A DNA stretch of 64,000 bases from Haloarcula sp. H-GB4 (GTDB taxonomy: Archaea > Halobacteriota > Halobacteria > Halobacteriales > Haloarculaceae). The stretch's first letter is position 1, and the number at the start of each line of letters is the position of its first letter. Location of the stretch: the NCBI RefSeq assembly GCF_030848575.1, contig NZ_JAVDDX010000004.1:217321-281320 (forward strand). The letters run 5' to 3'. A program made the position numbers and the translations under genes. Positions 1 through 9,814 of the stretch are shown here, piece after piece. The notes beneath the pieces are model-generated. The model saw nothing but the letters and a program-made list of their open reading frames with translations. It was not told the DNA's origin and made no database searches.

Positions 1-212
1 TGTCCGGTAACGCCCGAGAGGACGTGACTTGAGAGAAGAACACCCAGTGGTAGTGACGACCGGGAGAATACCCAGTCGGCCACCGAAGGAAATAGAGCAC
101 TGCCAAGCCCATTTTGCCGGCACACTGAGCGCAGGGCTGGCTGACGATATGATCCGAGAAGTACTTGCTTAGTATTCAATATTCTCTCCCCACAAGCGAG
201 TGTGAGAGTTTG

Positions 213-227
213 TTTCGTAATATGAAA
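213..227. promoter_or_regulatory. Near-perfect inverted repeat, possible operator
   Basis: TTTCGTAATATGAAA pairs as two 7-base arms around one central base with a single mismatch. A related half-copy, TTTCGTAATGCGACA, begins at 323. Such symmetry suits a dimeric regulator of the IclR type, but no promoter or target gene is obvious beside it, so operator function is a guess. Confidence 0.25.
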
Positions 228-777
228 TTGTTCGGATAGCCACTAGAAGTAGCTAGCAAGGCGGAATCACTCGCTAGATGAACTGCCATAGTTGCGGAGC
301 GTCAGGATAGTACCACTGCTTTGTTTCGTAATGCGACATCTTTAGAGAGGACAGATAACAGATGTACATACATTATCGGGTCGGGCTACATCTCTCACCA
401 AACGCTCAAGAGTAACAGAGAGGCAGACACATCCCTGACTGAGATTCAACAGCAGTGAACAGTTCACAGTATATCCTGATGGTTGCACTGTGGACCCATA
501 GCTCGCAACCTCTGGAGGGCCGACCACTAAATAACATGTGTACGCCTATTACTAGTATCGGTTCTCGCACTGAGGCTCGCCAATTTCGGGTTATAGTGGT
601 GGAGTGCAGTAACACCCAGTATCAAACTGCTACGTGAAGGAGTGGCGGTTGTACAGCGAGAGAGCGGAGTACGAACAGGACCAGTCGGAGCGGATTGGGA
701 TACGGTGGCAAGATTTGTCCCGGTTGCCGCTGATATCTTTCCTAGGGTTTCACTGCATTTCGTATACTGAGATCAGA

Positions 778-792
778 TTCAATCAGATTGAA
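778..792. promoter_or_regulatory. Perfect 15-base palindrome upstream of the IclR gene
   Basis: TTCAATC-A-GATTGAA has two perfectly complementary 7-base arms. It lies about 275 bases before the IclR-family gene at 1067, too far for simple promoter occlusion. A role as regulator binding site is inferred only from symmetry and location. Confidence 0.25.
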
Positions 793-1066
793 CGCAATAT
801 TGAGCAGTAAGGGTACCAGTGTGCGATATCTACACCAGTCGAACTAGACATCGATATACGATTGCCCGCCTCCGTTTTTCAGTGGTTACCAAGCATGTGG
901 ACCGAAAGAACGGAAATTCAGGGAGTGGAGTGGATCGGCGAGGCGAAGAGACCGTGTCACAGTACAGTCACCGCGACGCCACTGAGAATACACCGGGCAG
1001 AACAGTCCTTGGACAGAGTTCAATTTGGTTGAATAATTTTATAACCACTTAGCTAAATATACGTGT

Positions 1067-1819
1067 ATGACAGGACAAGACCCTATAGAGTCCGCCGAAA
1101 GAGTGCTCGATATTATTGAAGCACTGAAAACGGAGCAGGCACTCGGCGTCACTGAACTGGCAGAGCGGGTGGGGATGCCCAAGAGCACGGTCCACGTTCA
1201 TCTCTCAACTCTCAAGAGTCGAGGCTACGTCGTACAGGACCAGAACAAGGCCTATCGGCTGGGCTTACGATTTCTTGATATTGGGATGAAAGTCCGCGAG
1301 CGACAGGAAATGTATCAGGAAGTCGCTCCAAAACTGAACGAGATAGCCGACGAAACTGATGAAAAAGCGTGGTGGATCGTCGAAGAGAACGGCAAGGCAG
1401 TCTTCCTGGCGAAATCACTCGGCAGTCGGGCGATTCAGACAAACTCACAAATCGGCCAGTACACCGAACTGTACAGGCTGGCTGGTGGAATGGCAATTCT
1501 CTCAGTATTGCCGAAACACCGACGGCAATCAATCGTTGACGGCTACGACTACCCCCTTCCAGACGGTCGAAATCGGCAGGAACTCGAAGCGGAACTTGAC
1601 GAGATTCAGGACCGCGGGGTTGCCTACGGCATTGACCAGTTCCTCGAAGGCGTAGCCGGTGTCGGTGCACCGCTGGTAGACAACGCCGGCAACACGTACG
1701 GTGCTATCAGTGTCTCGGGGCCGGCGAACAGGCTAGACTCGGAACGCATCGAGAACGAACTGACCGACCTCATCCGTGGAATCTCCGGCGAGCTACAGGT
1801 AAATCTATCCTATCAATAG
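1067..1819 (+). CDS. IclR family transcriptional regulator
   Basis: This 250-residue protein has the IclR layout: an N-terminal winged helix-turn-helix (about residues 8-75, including GVTELAERVGMPKSTVHVHL), then the effector-binding domain, ending with the typical SVSGPANRL segment near residue 220. A TATA-like TTTTATAAC sits about 27 bases before the ATG, indicating a leaderless transcript and supporting this start. Haloarchaeal IclR proteins usually control neighbouring catabolic operons, so the convergent liv/acylase/paaK run is the natural target (inferred). A paralogue lies at 12493. Confidence 0.9.
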   Translation: MTGQDPIESAERVLDIIEALKTEQALGVTELAERVGMPKSTVHVHLSTLKSRGYVVQDQNKAYRLGLRFLDIGMKVRERQEMYQEVAPKLNEIADETDEKAWWIVEENGKAVFLAKSLGSRAIQTNSQIGQYTELYRLAGGMAILSVLPKHRRQSIVDGYDYPLPDGRNRQELEAELDEIQDRGVAYGIDQFLEGVAGVGAPLVDNAGNTYGAISVSGPANRLDSERIENELTDLIRGISGELQVNLSYQ

Positions 1820-2078
1820 TTCTACTGACTCGAACACTACTGATTTGGGCTATCTCTCCGTGAGGCCGTTTGTTCCCCGCCCAGCAAGGCGCTGACACAA
1901 CAGTCTCCCCCATTCAAGAGAATAGAACGATCCGTGAGATATGTTCACAACTATTTAACCGCTCCCGATCGTGCATGGAACTCAAGCGATGGGTGGTCGG
2001 ACTTGTGTCAAGCAGACCCCTACGCCATGTGAGCTAATGACCAGAGATTGGATCGATGTCTGCTGATTGTCGCCTAGA

Positions 2079-2801
2079 TCAGTCAGTGACACCGACGCCG
2101 AGGTGTCTGTCGAGTACGTCCTTGTCGTCTTGGATCTCCGCCGCAGTTCCCTCGTGGACGATTTTGCCTTTTTCCAGGATGTACGTATACTCCGAGACCT
2201 CGAGTGCAACCGGGATGTTCTGCTCGACGACCAGCACTGTGATACCTTGCTCGTTCAATTCGAGGATGAGGTCCTCTATCTGCCGGACGACATAGGGAGC
2301 AAGCCCTTCGGTCGGTTCGTCAAGCAACAACAGATCCGGGTCAGCAGTCAGGGCACGACCGACCGCAAGCATCTGCTGTTCGCCACCCGAAAGGACCGAC
2401 CCATCTCTGTGTTCTCGCTCTGCGAGGTTCTCGAACATATCCAGTACATCGTCGACTGATGGCCCGTCAGGCGACTCGGCACCAATCTCACCCATTCTGA
2501 TGTTCTCCCGAACGGTGAGTTCGGGGAAGATCCGGCGCTCTTCAGGAACGAACCCGATACCGCGCCGGATCGTCGTCTCGGAGTTGCGTGTCGTGATATC
2601 CTCGCCGTTGAACGTTATTGACCCTCCGTTCGGGGTGATGTTGCCCACAATCGACCGGAGCGTCGTTGTCTTGCCGACCCCGTTGCGCCCGACCAGCGAC
2701 ACAACGCTTCCGCGTTCGACGTCCATCGAGACGCCCTGCAGTACCTCAGTCATCCCGTACCCGGCCCGGACATCCTCGAGAGAAAGTAGCGGGTCAGTCA
2801 T
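2079..2801 (-). CDS. livF: Branched-chain-type ABC transporter ATPase (LivF family)
   Basis: This 240-residue ATPase has Walker A GRNGVGKTTT near residue 38, signature LSGGEQQML near 138 and Walker B LLLLDEPTEG near 157. Size and the short C-terminus match LivF of the hydrophobic amino acid uptake (HAAT) family. It is the last gene of the minus-strand run and overlaps livG by 4 bases, so the two are probably translationally coupled. It would power import with LivG and the fused permease. The substrate may be an aromatic acid or amide rather than an amino acid, judging from the acylase and paaK upstream (inferred). Confidence 0.93.
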   Translation of the reverse strand: MTDPLLSLEDVRAGYGMTEVLQGVSMDVERGSVVSLVGRNGVGKTTTLRSIVGNITPNGGSITFNGEDITTRNSETTIRRGIGFVPEERRIFPELTVRENIRMGEIGAESPDGPSVDDVLDMFENLAEREHRDGSVLSGGEQQMLAVGRALTADPDLLLLDEPTEGLAPYVVRQIEDLILELNEQGITVLVVEQNIPVALEVSEYTYILEKGKIVHEGTAAEIQDDKDVLDRHLGVGVTD

Positions 2802-3562
2802 TCTCGAACACCACCGAGGTACGCATCGCGGACGTCCTCGTTGTTTGCGATCTCTTCAGGAGTCCCGCTTGCGAGTTCTTCGCCGCGGGTCAGGACAGTA
2901 ATCCGGTCCGAGACACGCATCACAAGGTCGATATCGTGTTCAATGAGCATCAGCGACCGGTCTGAGAGAACCTCATCGATAAGATTCATCGTGGCCTGTG
3001 TCTCCTCGCTACTCATTCCGGCGGTTGGTTCGTCGAGCATGACGAGATCGGGGTCTGTCGCCAGTACGAGACCCAGCTCGAGTCGGCGCTGGTCGCCGTA
3101 CGCAAGAGCCTCTGCGTGCTCGTCAGCCCGGTCTCGAAGACCGATCTGCTCCAGCACTGTCCCAGTTTGCTCCGTAATTTCATCGAAGCCGTTCTTGTCA
3201 CGGAACAGTGCCTCGCCGGGATTGATCTCGTCACTGTGGACGGACTGTGCTGCCAGACGCACGTTTTCTCTGACGGTGAGGCCGCCGAAAACATTCGTAA
3301 TCTGGAACGACCGTCCCAGTCCCCGGCCGACCCGTTCGTGTGGTGCGACGTTAGTAATATCCTCACCCTTGAACCGCACAACGCCTTCTGACGGCGATAG
3401 CGCGCCAGTGATGAGATTAAACGTCGTTGTCTTTCCGGCCCCGTTTGGCCCGATAACGCTCCTGAACTCACCATCCGCAACCGACAGTGAAACGTCGTCA
3501 ACGGCGGTGAGCTTGCCGAACCGCTTCGTCAGTCCGTCCGTTTCGAGTACAGTCTCAGTCAT
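2798..3562 (-). CDS. livG: Branched-chain-type ABC transporter ATPase (LivG family)
   Basis: This 254-residue ATPase has Walker A GPNGAGKTTT near residue 39, the atypical LivG-type signature LAYGDQRRLE near 153 and Walker B LVMLDEPTAGMS near 172. It carries the LivG-specific insertion and C-terminal tail with ITVLTRGEELASGTPEEI. It overlaps the permease gene by 8 bases and livF by 4, a tight operon. It should pair with LivF as a heterodimeric motor on the cytoplasmic face of the fused LivH-LivM permease. Confidence 0.93.
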   Translation of the reverse strand: MTETVLETDGLTKRFGKLTAVDDVSLSVADGEFRSVIGPNGAGKTTTFNLITGALSPSEGVVRFKGEDITNVAPHERVGRGLGRSFQITNVFGGLTVRENVRLAAQSVHSDEINPGEALFRDKNGFDEITEQTGTVLEQIGLRDRADEHAEALAYGDQRRLELGLVLATDPDLVMLDEPTAGMSSEETQATMNLIDEVLSDRSLMLIEHDIDLVMRVSDRITVLTRGEELASGTPEEIANNEDVRDAYLGGVRE

Positions 3563-5579
3563 CGCTTCTCACCTCCGGTTCATCCATATCTACGGTACCA
3601 TCCGCGTTGTTGGCCGTCTCCAGTCGCTGTGCCACGAGGGACGGAATTGATACGATACCGCGTGGGACGAACAGCACGAACAGGATAAACATCGTCCCGA
3701 TAATAAGCCGCCACTGGTCGGTGTACGACGAGAGGAATTCCTCGGCGCCGAAGAAGACACCGGAGCCGATCATGGGACCGTACAGTGTTCCCATCCCACC
3801 GAACAGCGCAATGACAATGACCTCGCCTGAGTGGATCCAGTTGAGTGTCTGGTCCGGTGAGATGATGACAGTTGACGGACTGATGGCGAGGAGTCCGCCG
3901 GCCAGTCCGGCCATACCGCCGCTGATGACAAACGCTCGGCGCTTGTATCTGTTGACGTCGTACCCGATGAACTCCGCTCGCTCTTCGCTTTCCCGGATCG
4001 ACTGCAGGACACTGCCAAACGGCGCGTTCATCATGCGCCGAGCGAACAGGAGCGAGAGCACGGCAATGAACAGGGCGAGATAGTAGAACACGAACTGCTG
4101 TCCGACTTCATACCCGAGGACCCCGAACTCGATGTTCGAGAGTGACGCCCCGATACTACCGAGTCCGAGGAACGCCTCGAAGCCGAGCAGGCCGTCGCTC
4201 CCGCCAGTGAAGTCGAACTTGAACACAGCGCTGTAGAGCAACTCCGCAAACGCCAGCGTAATCATCGCGAAGTACACGCCGGAAACGCGAATAGAGAGGC
4301 TTCCGACGATCCAGGCTAGGACGGCACAGATGAGAATAGCCCCGAGTAACACGACAAAAACAGACTGTGAGTAGTGCAACATGACGAGCGCAGCGGTGTA
4401 TGCGCCAACGCCGTAGAACATCGTGTGGCCGAGCGGGACCAGTCCGGCGTACCCCATCACGATATCCAGACTCAGTGCGAAGATGGCCCAGATGAGGATC
4501 TCATTAAGCACGACAAGGTAGTACTGATCGCCCATGAACAGAATCGCGACTGGCGCAACTGCAAGCGCGACGACGGCGATACCACCGAGCCGTACCCGTG
4601 TGCTGTCTGCCAGTATCCCGCCGTACCCGCCGACGAGAATCTCGCCTTCACCTTCTGACTCTTCACCCCGCGTTCCAAACAGCCCTTGTGGTTTCACCAG
4701 CAACACCGCAATCATAAGCAGGTACACGGTCAACCCTTCCAGATTGGGGACGCTCAGTGTCGTGTCACCAAACGTGGCCAGAACACTCCCACTGTAGGCC
4801 CGCATCAGCGTCTGGACGACACCGACGAGCAATCCGCCGAAGACAGCCCCTCTGAAGCTACCGAGGCCACCGAGGACGACGACAACGAATGCTGGAATGA
4901 TGACGCTGTTCCCCATACCAGTGTTCACGTTCTGGTAGCCGCCAAGGACAATCCCGGCGACGGCGGCGAGCGCTGCACCGACGCCAAAGACCAGCGTGTA
5001 ATACTGGTCGATGTCAATGCCGACGTTCCGAACCATCTCGCGGTCCTGCGACCCGGCACGGATGATCATCCCGTACTTTGTCCGGTTCAGCAGGTACCAC
5101 GTCACTACCGCGAGCAACGCTGCGAAGACGATCATGAAATAATTATACACGGATACCTGGACGCCCAGTATAGACACTGGCTGGCTCAGATACTCAGGGA
5201 CAGCTAGCTGTCGTTGCTGTGTCCCCCAGATAAGACGGATCACGTCATTGATGACGAGCACGAGCCCGAACGTCAGGAGAATATGATATAGCGGGTCTCG
5301 GCCATACAGTGGCCGGACAGTCGTTCGCTCGATAGCGGCACCGATGAGACCGACGACGACCGGTGCAACCACTATCGCGATCCAGAACCCAGTCCCCGCA
5401 CCGAACGGCGCAATGATGCTCAAAGAGAGATACGCACCGAGTGCGAACAGCTCGCCATGGGAGAAGTTGATCACGTCCATCACGCCGAAGATGACTGATA
5501 GTCCGGCGGCTAACAGGACATAAACCATCCCCAGGGTGAGGCCATTCAGCAGTTGTTCAATGAAATCGGCAGCAACCAT
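3555..5579 (-). CDS. Fused LivH-LivM permease of a branched-chain-type ABC transporter
   Basis: One 674-residue frame contains both permeases normally encoded separately. Residues about 1-305 are LivH-like (start LLNGLTLGMVYVLLAAGLSV; NFSHGELFALGAY near 38). A charged linker rich in glutamate and glycine spans about 306-325. Residues about 331-650 are LivM-like (IFALSLDIVMGYAGLVPLGH, GVYFAMITLAFAELLYS). Each half is strongly hydrophobic with multiple membrane segments, and no internal stop or frame change separates them. Fusion fixes a 1:1 permease heterodimer. The gene lies 8 bases after the binding-protein gene. Confidence 0.92.
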   Translation of the reverse strand: MVAADFIEQLLNGLTLGMVYVLLAAGLSVIFGVMDVINFSHGELFALGAYLSLSIIAPFGAGTGFWIAIVVAPVVVGLIGAAIERTTVRPLYGRDPLYHILLTFGLVLVINDVIRLIWGTQQRQLAVPEYLSQPVSILGVQVSVYNYFMIVFAALLAVVTWYLLNRTKYGMIIRAGSQDREMVRNVGIDIDQYYTLVFGVGAALAAVAGIVLGGYQNVNTGMGNSVIIPAFVVVVLGGLGSFRGAVFGGLLVGVVQTLMRAYSGSVLATFGDTTLSVPNLEGLTVYLLMIAVLLVKPQGLFGTRGEESEGEGEILVGGYGGILADSTRVRLGGIAVVALAVAPVAILFMGDQYYLVVLNEILIWAIFALSLDIVMGYAGLVPLGHTMFYGVGAYTAALVMLHYSQSVFVVLLGAILICAVLAWIVGSLSIRVSGVYFAMITLAFAELLYSAVFKFDFTGGSDGLLGFEAFLGLGSIGASLSNIEFGVLGYEVGQQFVFYYLALFIAVLSLLFARRMMNAPFGSVLQSIRESEERAEFIGYDVNRYKRRAFVISGGMAGLAGGLLAISPSTVIISPDQTLNWIHSGEVIVIALFGGMGTLYGPMIGSGVFFGAEEFLSSYTDQWRLIIGTMFILFVLFVPRGIVSIPSLVAQRLETANNADGTVDMDEPEVRSDD

Positions 5580-5587
5580 TGTACTAC

Positions 5588-6835
5588 CTACATCTCACAG
5601 CCGAGGTCACTGGCTGGTGGCAGCGTCTCCGAACCCGGGACCTGCTCAAGGAGTTCGACATCCGCTGAATCACTATCGCCCTCGACGAGTTCGGCCATCC
5701 ACGTCGGATTGGTGGCCTGGTGATCGCTCTCCCGAAGCGTGATGTCCCCCAGTACTGTCGTGAACGTGCCACCTTCGAGTGCGTCCCGGACATCCCCCGG
5801 TTCGGTACTCCCGGCCTCGTGCATTCCCTTGGCCATCAGTCGCATCGAGTCGTAGCCGACGCGGGCAAAGTTGCCGGGCTCTCTGTCGTTCTCGCTGGCG
5901 TAGGCCTCAACGAATGCCTGATTGTCCCCCATCTCGATCGAGGGGTCGTACCGAGCGCCACCGAATGTACCAACGCTGTTCGACCCGGTCCCGGCACGGA
6001 CACTCTGGAACGTCTGGGTCGGACCGACAACAGCGACCTGGTCGGTGAGGCCCTGGTCCGCGGCCTGGTTGGTGAAGTTCACCAGATCACCGCCGGTCAT
6101 CCCCAGCATGACCACGTCAGCCTCGGAATTGCTGATCTGCGTGATGAACGAGCCGTAGTTGCTTGCACCCAGCTCCGACGTTGATGTTCCGACCTCGGTG
6201 TAGTCGTCGCTGGCATTCTCCATGCGCCTGCTCGTGCGGTTGTACACCGAGTCGCCGTACGCGTAGTCCGCGTAGTGGAACCAGACATTGGTCCCCAGAT
6301 TGTTGACCGAGTATGCCGATATCGCCTCGGCAATCTGTGCAGTATTCGTCTCAAAACGGAACACCCATTCGTTGCAGGCAGACCCGGTGATCGGAACCGC
6401 TGCACCGCCGGGGAAGTAGATATGCTCAGACTGAGCGGCAAAGTCATTCAGCCCAAGCGCAACCGAACTGGAAATCGCACCGAACACGAACTCTGCTCCA
6501 TCCTCCTGAACAACACGCTGAGCCTCTGACTGTGCGGCCCCAGCTTCGGTTTCTGTGTCGCCCGTCACCAACTCGAACTCGAAGTCGTAGTCGTCGTTGT
6601 TGTTTATCTCCGTCACAGCGAGTTCAGCCCCAGTGCGCTGGCCCGGTCCGAGAGAGCTGTACGGGCCAGTCATTGGGTTCAGGCTCGCAACAGTTACTGC
6701 CTCCTCGCCGCCTGTTGACCCGCCTTGACAGCCAGCGAGGCCAAGCGCGCCGACCGCCCCGGCAGCGGCGATGAACTGTCTCCGTGACCGGTCGATTCCC
6801 ACAGTACTGTCTGGTGAGGTACCTTCGTTCGACAT
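5588..6835 (-). CDS. Tat-exported substrate-binding lipoprotein, LivK/urea-amide type
   Basis: The ATG at 6835 gives 415 residues. It is preferred over upstream options because the N-terminus then carries a twin-arginine motif (RSRRQFIAAAG, near residue 15), a hydrophobic run and the lipobox LAGC, and because a TATA-like TTTAATAC lies roughly 30 bases upstream. The mature part is a type I periplasmic-binding fold of the HAAT family (VASLNPMTGPYSSLGPGQRTG; GAISSSVALGLNDFA). It should sit lipid-anchored outside the membrane and deliver ligand to the fused permease. The family binds amino acids, amides, urea or aromatic acids; the neighbouring acylase favours an aromatic or amino acid ligand (inferred). 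Confidence 0.9.
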   Translation of the reverse strand: MSNEGTSPDSTVGIDRSRRQFIAAAGAVGALGLAGCQGGSTGGEEAVTVASLNPMTGPYSSLGPGQRTGAELAVTEINNNDDYDFEFELVTGDTETEAGAAQSEAQRVVQEDGAEFVFGAISSSVALGLNDFAAQSEHIYFPGGAAVPITGSACNEWVFRFETNTAQIAEAISAYSVNNLGTNVWFHYADYAYGDSVYNRTSRRMENASDDYTEVGTSTSELGASNYGSFITQISNSEADVVMLGMTGGDLVNFTNQAADQGLTDQVAVVGPTQTFQSVRAGTGSNSVGTFGGARYDPSIEMGDNQAFVEAYASENDREPGNFARVGYDSMRLMAKGMHEAGSTEPGDVRDALEGGTFTTVLGDITLRESDHQATNPTWMAELVEGDSDSADVELLEQVPGSETLPPASDLGCEM

Positions 6836-6964
6836 AGGTTCATTATCTATTGTTAAGCAAATCGTATTAAAGCCTTGCCCCCTGTCGGCGCGTCTCACGC
6901 TGTTCGCTGCGTTCAGTAGGGCGCTATCGCGTCCTCTCGCTTACGCTCCCACCACCGCAGTGAT

Positions 6965-9814
6965 CTAGCTAGTGTTGTCGTCCTGCCTGTACAGCCACGC
7001 CAGCGCAGTCCCGAGTACTGCGGTCACTCCAGTCAGTGTCGTGAAGCCGGGCCCACTGGCCTCAGTCCCGGTGTTCGCTTCCGTCGCTGTGTCCGCGCTC
7101 GCTGTTTCTTCGGTCGTTGTCGCGCCGCTCGCCACAGTACTCTCGTCTGTCTCAGTGCCGTCACTCGTCGGCGTGTCACCGATAGCGGCGCCAGCTGGAT
7201 TTGCTGGCATCGACAGCGCTCGAGTCTCGGCTGTAGCGGACTCGATATCTGCATCGGCGAACAACAGCTGTTTGTACTCGAAATTCTCGAACATCGCCAG
7301 CTGGTCATCGTAATGCTCGCCAGTAGTGCCGTCTGGAGCGACATAGCCGTCGTTTCCGGGCGGAAGGATGTTCTCTGCCTTCGGGTCGTCGCTGAGCCGG
7401 ACGATGTGGTTCTCAGTCCCGCGGTTCATCAGCGCCGTGTTCCCAGCGGACGTGACGCCGATAGGCATCCCGAACAGCGCGAGGTTATCGAACTCGTGCA
7501 GGGCCGCCTCACGCCGCCAGCTTGCCGGTTCACCGTCGTATTGCTCGGCGAGTTCGTTCACGGCGGTTTGGAACGCGCTGACCAGGGCGTTCGTGACATC
7601 TCCATCGGCATACTCGGCCTGCGTTGCCAGTGCTGTCTCCGCCGGATTGAGGACCCGCATCAGGGTGCCGCGACCGTAGTCGTAGCCGAGGAAGTACGAT
7701 GCCGGGCCGTAGGCGCTCCCGAACGTCTCGCTGAAAACCTCCTCCAGAATGTACGGGAACGTCGCGTCCCAGATGGTGTATCCGGCAGAGTGGCGTCCTT
7801 CGTTGTCTTCGCCGTCAGCCTGTGCAAAGTGGTCCCACGAGGCCAGTTCGTCGCGCGCTTGCTGTTCGGTATCGGAGAGGTCTGCGTCCGCAAGCGCATC
7901 AAGCAGGTGGTCTCTGTACCGAATCGAGCGCAGGTCGGTAAAGGAGATATCGTAGATAACAGTCTTCAAGAAGTCGTATTCGACTGTCTCCTCCTGTGCT
8001 AACCGCTGTTCGACCAGATTGATGATCCGCTGTACGCGGTGGTCGGTCGACCACGAATAGCTCAGATCGCCGTTGTTCCACGCAGGCGCGGGTTTGTTGT
8101 TCCACTGTGCTGAGTATCCCGGGTCGGGGTTGATCGCATAGGGCACATCACCGTCTGCCGCGCGAAGGTAGTCCGACGATGTGAGTTCGTATTGTGTTCC
8201 ATCGGCTGGCAACCGAGTATCCCAGTCGACTGCTTCGCTATCCGGGTACCGACCCAGATGCACATAGGCGATGTCACCGTCCTTGTCGGCCCACATGAAG
8301 TTCAGTGCGTAGTCACAGCGTTTTGCTGACTCCCGGAACTCCTCGGCATCCGTTGCGAACTGACACTCGTAGAAGGCCCGCCAGCAGTTCATGTGCCGAC
8401 CGGCGTATGACTTCGTCTGTGCCAGTGCTTCCCCGTTGTCGGGGTCCCACTGGGTCACAACGCCGTGGCGTGTGAACCGTTCAGTGTACGTCACGTCCTC
8501 GCCATCGGCGACAGTGATTGTCTGCTCGGCCGTCTCAACCTCGTACTCCTCGCCCTGGAAGGTGTACGTGTCCGGACCGGACGAGTTGGTCGTGATCGAC
8601 TCCGTGAACATCTGGATGCAGTTGTCGATTCCAGCAGTCGATGTCATTGCCCCGTTACGATTGTGGCCGAACATGATGAACGGGTATCCCGTAACAGTGA
8701 CACCGGCGACATCGAAATCCGGGCCATGCAGGCTCGCCTCGTACATTATCGAGGGTGTGTTGAACCCCATCTGCGGTCCGCCCATCAGTAGCGCATCGCC
8801 ACTGGCCGTGATATCACCCTGGACAGCAAGAGCGTTGCTGCCGTACTTGATCGGGAGGCCAAGGCTGTCGAGTCCGGACGCGAGCGTTCGCATCCGCTCT
8901 ATCTCCCCTTCATGCATCCCTTCGGCGTCAGTTGGCGGTGTGTAGTCCCCGCCAGTTACCAGGTTACTCGGTGTCACAGACGGACCGCTGGCCCCGCGCG
9001 TTACCCTGTCTGTCTGCTCGCCCCCAGCCACGTTGGGTGTTGGCCCTGCGCCCACGTCAGTGTAGGGAGGGGAGTAGGTATCCGATGACTGGACCGTCGA
9101 GGTCGGGCAGCCGGGGTCGTCGCCCCACTGCAAGTCCTCGAATAGCGCCATCGCACGCTGTTCGCTACCGGTTTCCTGCGTGAGTGCGTCGAGAACAGTT
9201 GCACCGAGCGTCTCCAACTGGAAGCCACTGAAATACGCCATACTGGCGACGAACATCCCAGCGGCGTCCGTCGTGGTAAACTCCTCAGGCTCGAACCCGT
9301 GCTCCTGAAATGCCTGATGGAATTCCAGTTCCTCGCTGTCACGAACTTCGGTAATGTACCGGTTGATACCGTCTGTAAACGCCTGCAGGACCGCTCGCTG
9401 ATCCGCCGTCAACTGTTCAGCGGCCTGCTCGTCGAGTGACGGCTCGCCGGCGGTGTTACGCCGCGCCTCCATATCGAACTGGACCCAGTCGGTGTCCCCC
9501 TCACCTGAACCGAGAACCGCCGCGACAGTCCCGTGATAGTACCGCCGGTACAGTTCTAGCTGATAGAGCCGGTCTGCCGCGGTCGCGTATCCGAACCCGT
9601 AGAACACCGGCGCGCGGCTGTCAGCGTCGCGGGCGTAGATGTGTGGGACGCCGTAGTCGTCTCGTCGTATCGTGACCGTGGCATCGTCTTCCTGTGCGTA
9701 CGCCAACTCCGTCTCGACGGCTCCGATACCGGTCATGCCGGTAACCGCCGCGCCTGTCTTCAGAAGCGTTCGTCGCGAGAGGTGCTGCCACGATTGCTGG
9801 TGCTGTGCTGGCAT
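6965..9814 (-). CDS. Exported penicillin acylase family amidase, Tat signal and PGF-CTERM tail
   Basis: Starting at 9814 (949 residues), the protein begins with a twin-arginine signal (SRRTLLKTGAAVTG, R14-R15). A palindromic TATA element, ATATTTAATAAATAT at 9834-9848, lies 27 bases upstream, so a leaderless transcript is likely. It is an N-terminal-nucleophile hydrolase: alpha-chain region with DDYGVPHIYARDA, autoprocessing site KYGSNALAV with Ser326 as nucleophile, and FGHNRNGAMTSTAG near 382-394 with Asn385. A Ser/Thr-rich linker precedes a C-terminal GPGF motif (921-924), hydrophobic helix and YRQ, matching PGF-CTERM. It would hydrolyse acyl amides such as phenylacetyl amides outside the cell; the true substrate is unknown. 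Confidence 0.88.
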   Translation of the reverse strand: MPAQHQQSWQHLSRRTLLKTGAAVTGMTGIGAVETELAYAQEDDATVTIRRDDYGVPHIYARDADSRAPVFYGFGYATAADRLYQLELYRRYYHGTVAAVLGSGEGDTDWVQFDMEARRNTAGEPSLDEQAAEQLTADQRAVLQAFTDGINRYITEVRDSEELEFHQAFQEHGFEPEEFTTTDAAGMFVASMAYFSGFQLETLGATVLDALTQETGSEQRAMALFEDLQWGDDPGCPTSTVQSSDTYSPPYTDVGAGPTPNVAGGEQTDRVTRGASGPSVTPSNLVTGGDYTPPTDAEGMHEGEIERMRTLASGLDSLGLPIKYGSNALAVQGDITASGDALLMGGPQMGFNTPSIMYEASLHGPDFDVAGVTVTGYPFIMFGHNRNGAMTSTAGIDNCIQMFTESITTNSSGPDTYTFQGEEYEVETAEQTITVADGEDVTYTERFTRHGVVTQWDPDNGEALAQTKSYAGRHMNCWRAFYECQFATDAEEFRESAKRCDYALNFMWADKDGDIAYVHLGRYPDSEAVDWDTRLPADGTQYELTSSDYLRAADGDVPYAINPDPGYSAQWNNKPAPAWNNGDLSYSWSTDHRVQRIINLVEQRLAQEETVEYDFLKTVIYDISFTDLRSIRYRDHLLDALADADLSDTEQQARDELASWDHFAQADGEDNEGRHSAGYTIWDATFPYILEEVFSETFGSAYGPASYFLGYDYGRGTLMRVLNPAETALATQAEYADGDVTNALVSAFQTAVNELAEQYDGEPASWRREAALHEFDNLALFGMPIGVTSAGNTALMNRGTENHIVRLSDDPKAENILPPGNDGYVAPDGTTGEHYDDQLAMFENFEYKQLLFADADIESATAETRALSMPANPAGAAIGDTPTSDGTETDESTVASGATTTEETASADTATEANTGTEASGPGFTTLTGVTAVLGTALAWLYRQDDNTS

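Larger units (their letters stand above)
1..1066. other. Region without a convincing gene
   Basis: I see no open frame with haloarchaeal protein character in these 1066 bases: the short frames lack acidic composition and family motifs. The stretch is richer in A+T than the metabolic genes to the right, which fits decayed or purely regulatory DNA. It contains two inverted repeats, listed separately, and ends with the promoter of the IclR gene: TTTTATAAC near 1035-1043, about 27 bases before the start at 1067. Confidence 0.5.

Noticed and set aside
819..1052. A 77-codon frame before the IclR gene
   Set aside because: Very basic and without a family pattern, unlike halophile proteins, and it runs into the IclR promoter.
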